A stretch of 40,293 nucleotides of DNA from Corynebacterium sp. (lineage in GTDB: Bacteria > Actinomycetota > Actinomycetes > Mycobacteriales > Mycobacteriaceae), in assembly GCA_030450335.1 (NCBI GenBank), contig JAKDIS010000007.1, positions 1-40,293 on the forward strand. The letters run 5' to 3'. Below, one piece after another: positions 40,061-40,293 of this stretch (position 1 is the first letter of the stretch; each line of letters starts with the position of its first letter). The notes beneath the pieces were generated by a model. It was not told the origin of the DNA. It did no database searches and saw only the letters and a list, made by a program, of their open reading frames with translations. Both the position numbers and the translations under genes were made by a program.

Positions 40061-40213
40061 GATGAACCTTTCAAGCAACTCTGGCGGAGACCACGCGGCC
40101 TCCGGGCAACCAGTGCACACACCCTAGACATGTACCCCCGGTGGTATCTACCCCTCCCGCGACAAATTCACACGACGGCAATCTCGCCCCGACGTGACAC
40201 ACGGCAACGGGCC

Positions 40214-40242
40214 GGGCCACCAACCCGGGTGGTTGGTGGCCC
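40214..40242. terminator. Hairpin near the window end
   Basis: GGGCCACCAACC and GGTTGGTGGCCC form a perfect 12-bp stem with a CGGGT loop, followed on the plus strand by an A-run (ATAAAAAA). On the minus strand those bases precede the stem as T. It may belong to a gene outside the window. The rest of 40061-40293 shows only the leader of the repeat-peptide gene. Confidence 0.4.
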
Positions 40243-40293
40243 CGCCCAATATAAAAAATGGAGCCGCCAGCGCGAAACGAACTCGCGCCCATT

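Noticed and set aside
40071..40292. Minus-strand 73-codon ORF at the window end
   Set aside because: It overlaps the leader of the repeat-peptide gene and a perfect hairpin, and its composition does not resemble a protein family.

Overview
The window is about 40.3 kb of GC-rich chromosome from a mycolic-acid-containing Corynebacterium, or a very close relative. The reasons are a corynemycolyltransferase of the antigen 85 family, a three-gene sdhCAB operon followed by a small membrane protein and DUF445, DUF2516 and deoC-like genes, divergent aceA/aceB glyoxylate genes, and tiny PorA/PorH-like open reading frames. No rRNA, tRNA, CRISPR array, insertion sequence or phage gene was seen. The species cannot be named from the sequence alone.

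Layout. 1-7.7 kb: end of an acyl-CoA ligase, then (minus strand) a DeoC-like protein, DUF2516, DUF445, a small membrane protein and sdhB-sdhA-sdhC. 7.8-11.6 kb: a NarL-type two-component system divergent from a MacB/HrtB-type ABC exporter; the arrangement resembles the haem-responsive ChrSA/HrtBA systems. 11.6-15.7 kb: a RibD-C reductase-like gene, then a GH65 disaccharide phosphorylase and beta-phosphoglucomutase. 15.9-19.9 kb: malate synthase G and isocitrate lyase, divergently transcribed, with a strong hairpin behind each. 19.9-22.2 kb: an MFS exporter divergent from a DJ-1/AraC regulator, possibly an acquired pair. 22.3-25.1 kb: a membrane protein and lipoamide dehydrogenase. 25.2-28.2 kb: a 36-codon PorH-like gene divergent from the mycolyltransferase, which is followed by a flippase-like protein. 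28.2-31.6 kb: an MFS transporter and an acyl-CoA oxidase/dehydrogenase-like enzyme.

The most unusual part is 31.6-40.1 kb. Four paralogous mini-genes of 30-37 codons encode strongly hydrophobic, lysine/arginine-free amphipathic peptides with a shared LVTGSI-like end. Each has its own purine-rich ribosome site, a leader of about 70 nt and its own terminator. They are followed by a secreted protein with a poly-Ser tail, a fifth Gly/Leu/Val-rich mini-peptide, a histidine kinase that looks like two membrane-kinase units fused head to tail (the second degenerate), and its LuxR-type response regulator. Further on come two unrelated genes, a 34-codon ORF, a frame-disrupted PorA-like ORF, an excalibur lipoprotein and a 79-residue peptide built of seven-residue repeats. 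I infer a locus for small cell-envelope (mycomembrane) peptides with a dedicated sensor system, but the function is not shown by the sequence.

The metabolic genes fit together: acyl-CoA activation and oxidation feed acetyl-CoA to the glyoxylate shunt (aceA, aceB), with Lpd and menaquinone-linked succinate dehydrogenase next to them in the cycle. Several genes have a -10-like hexamer 6-8 nt before the start codon and no convincing Shine-Dalgarno, suggesting leaderless transcripts, which are common in actinobacteria.
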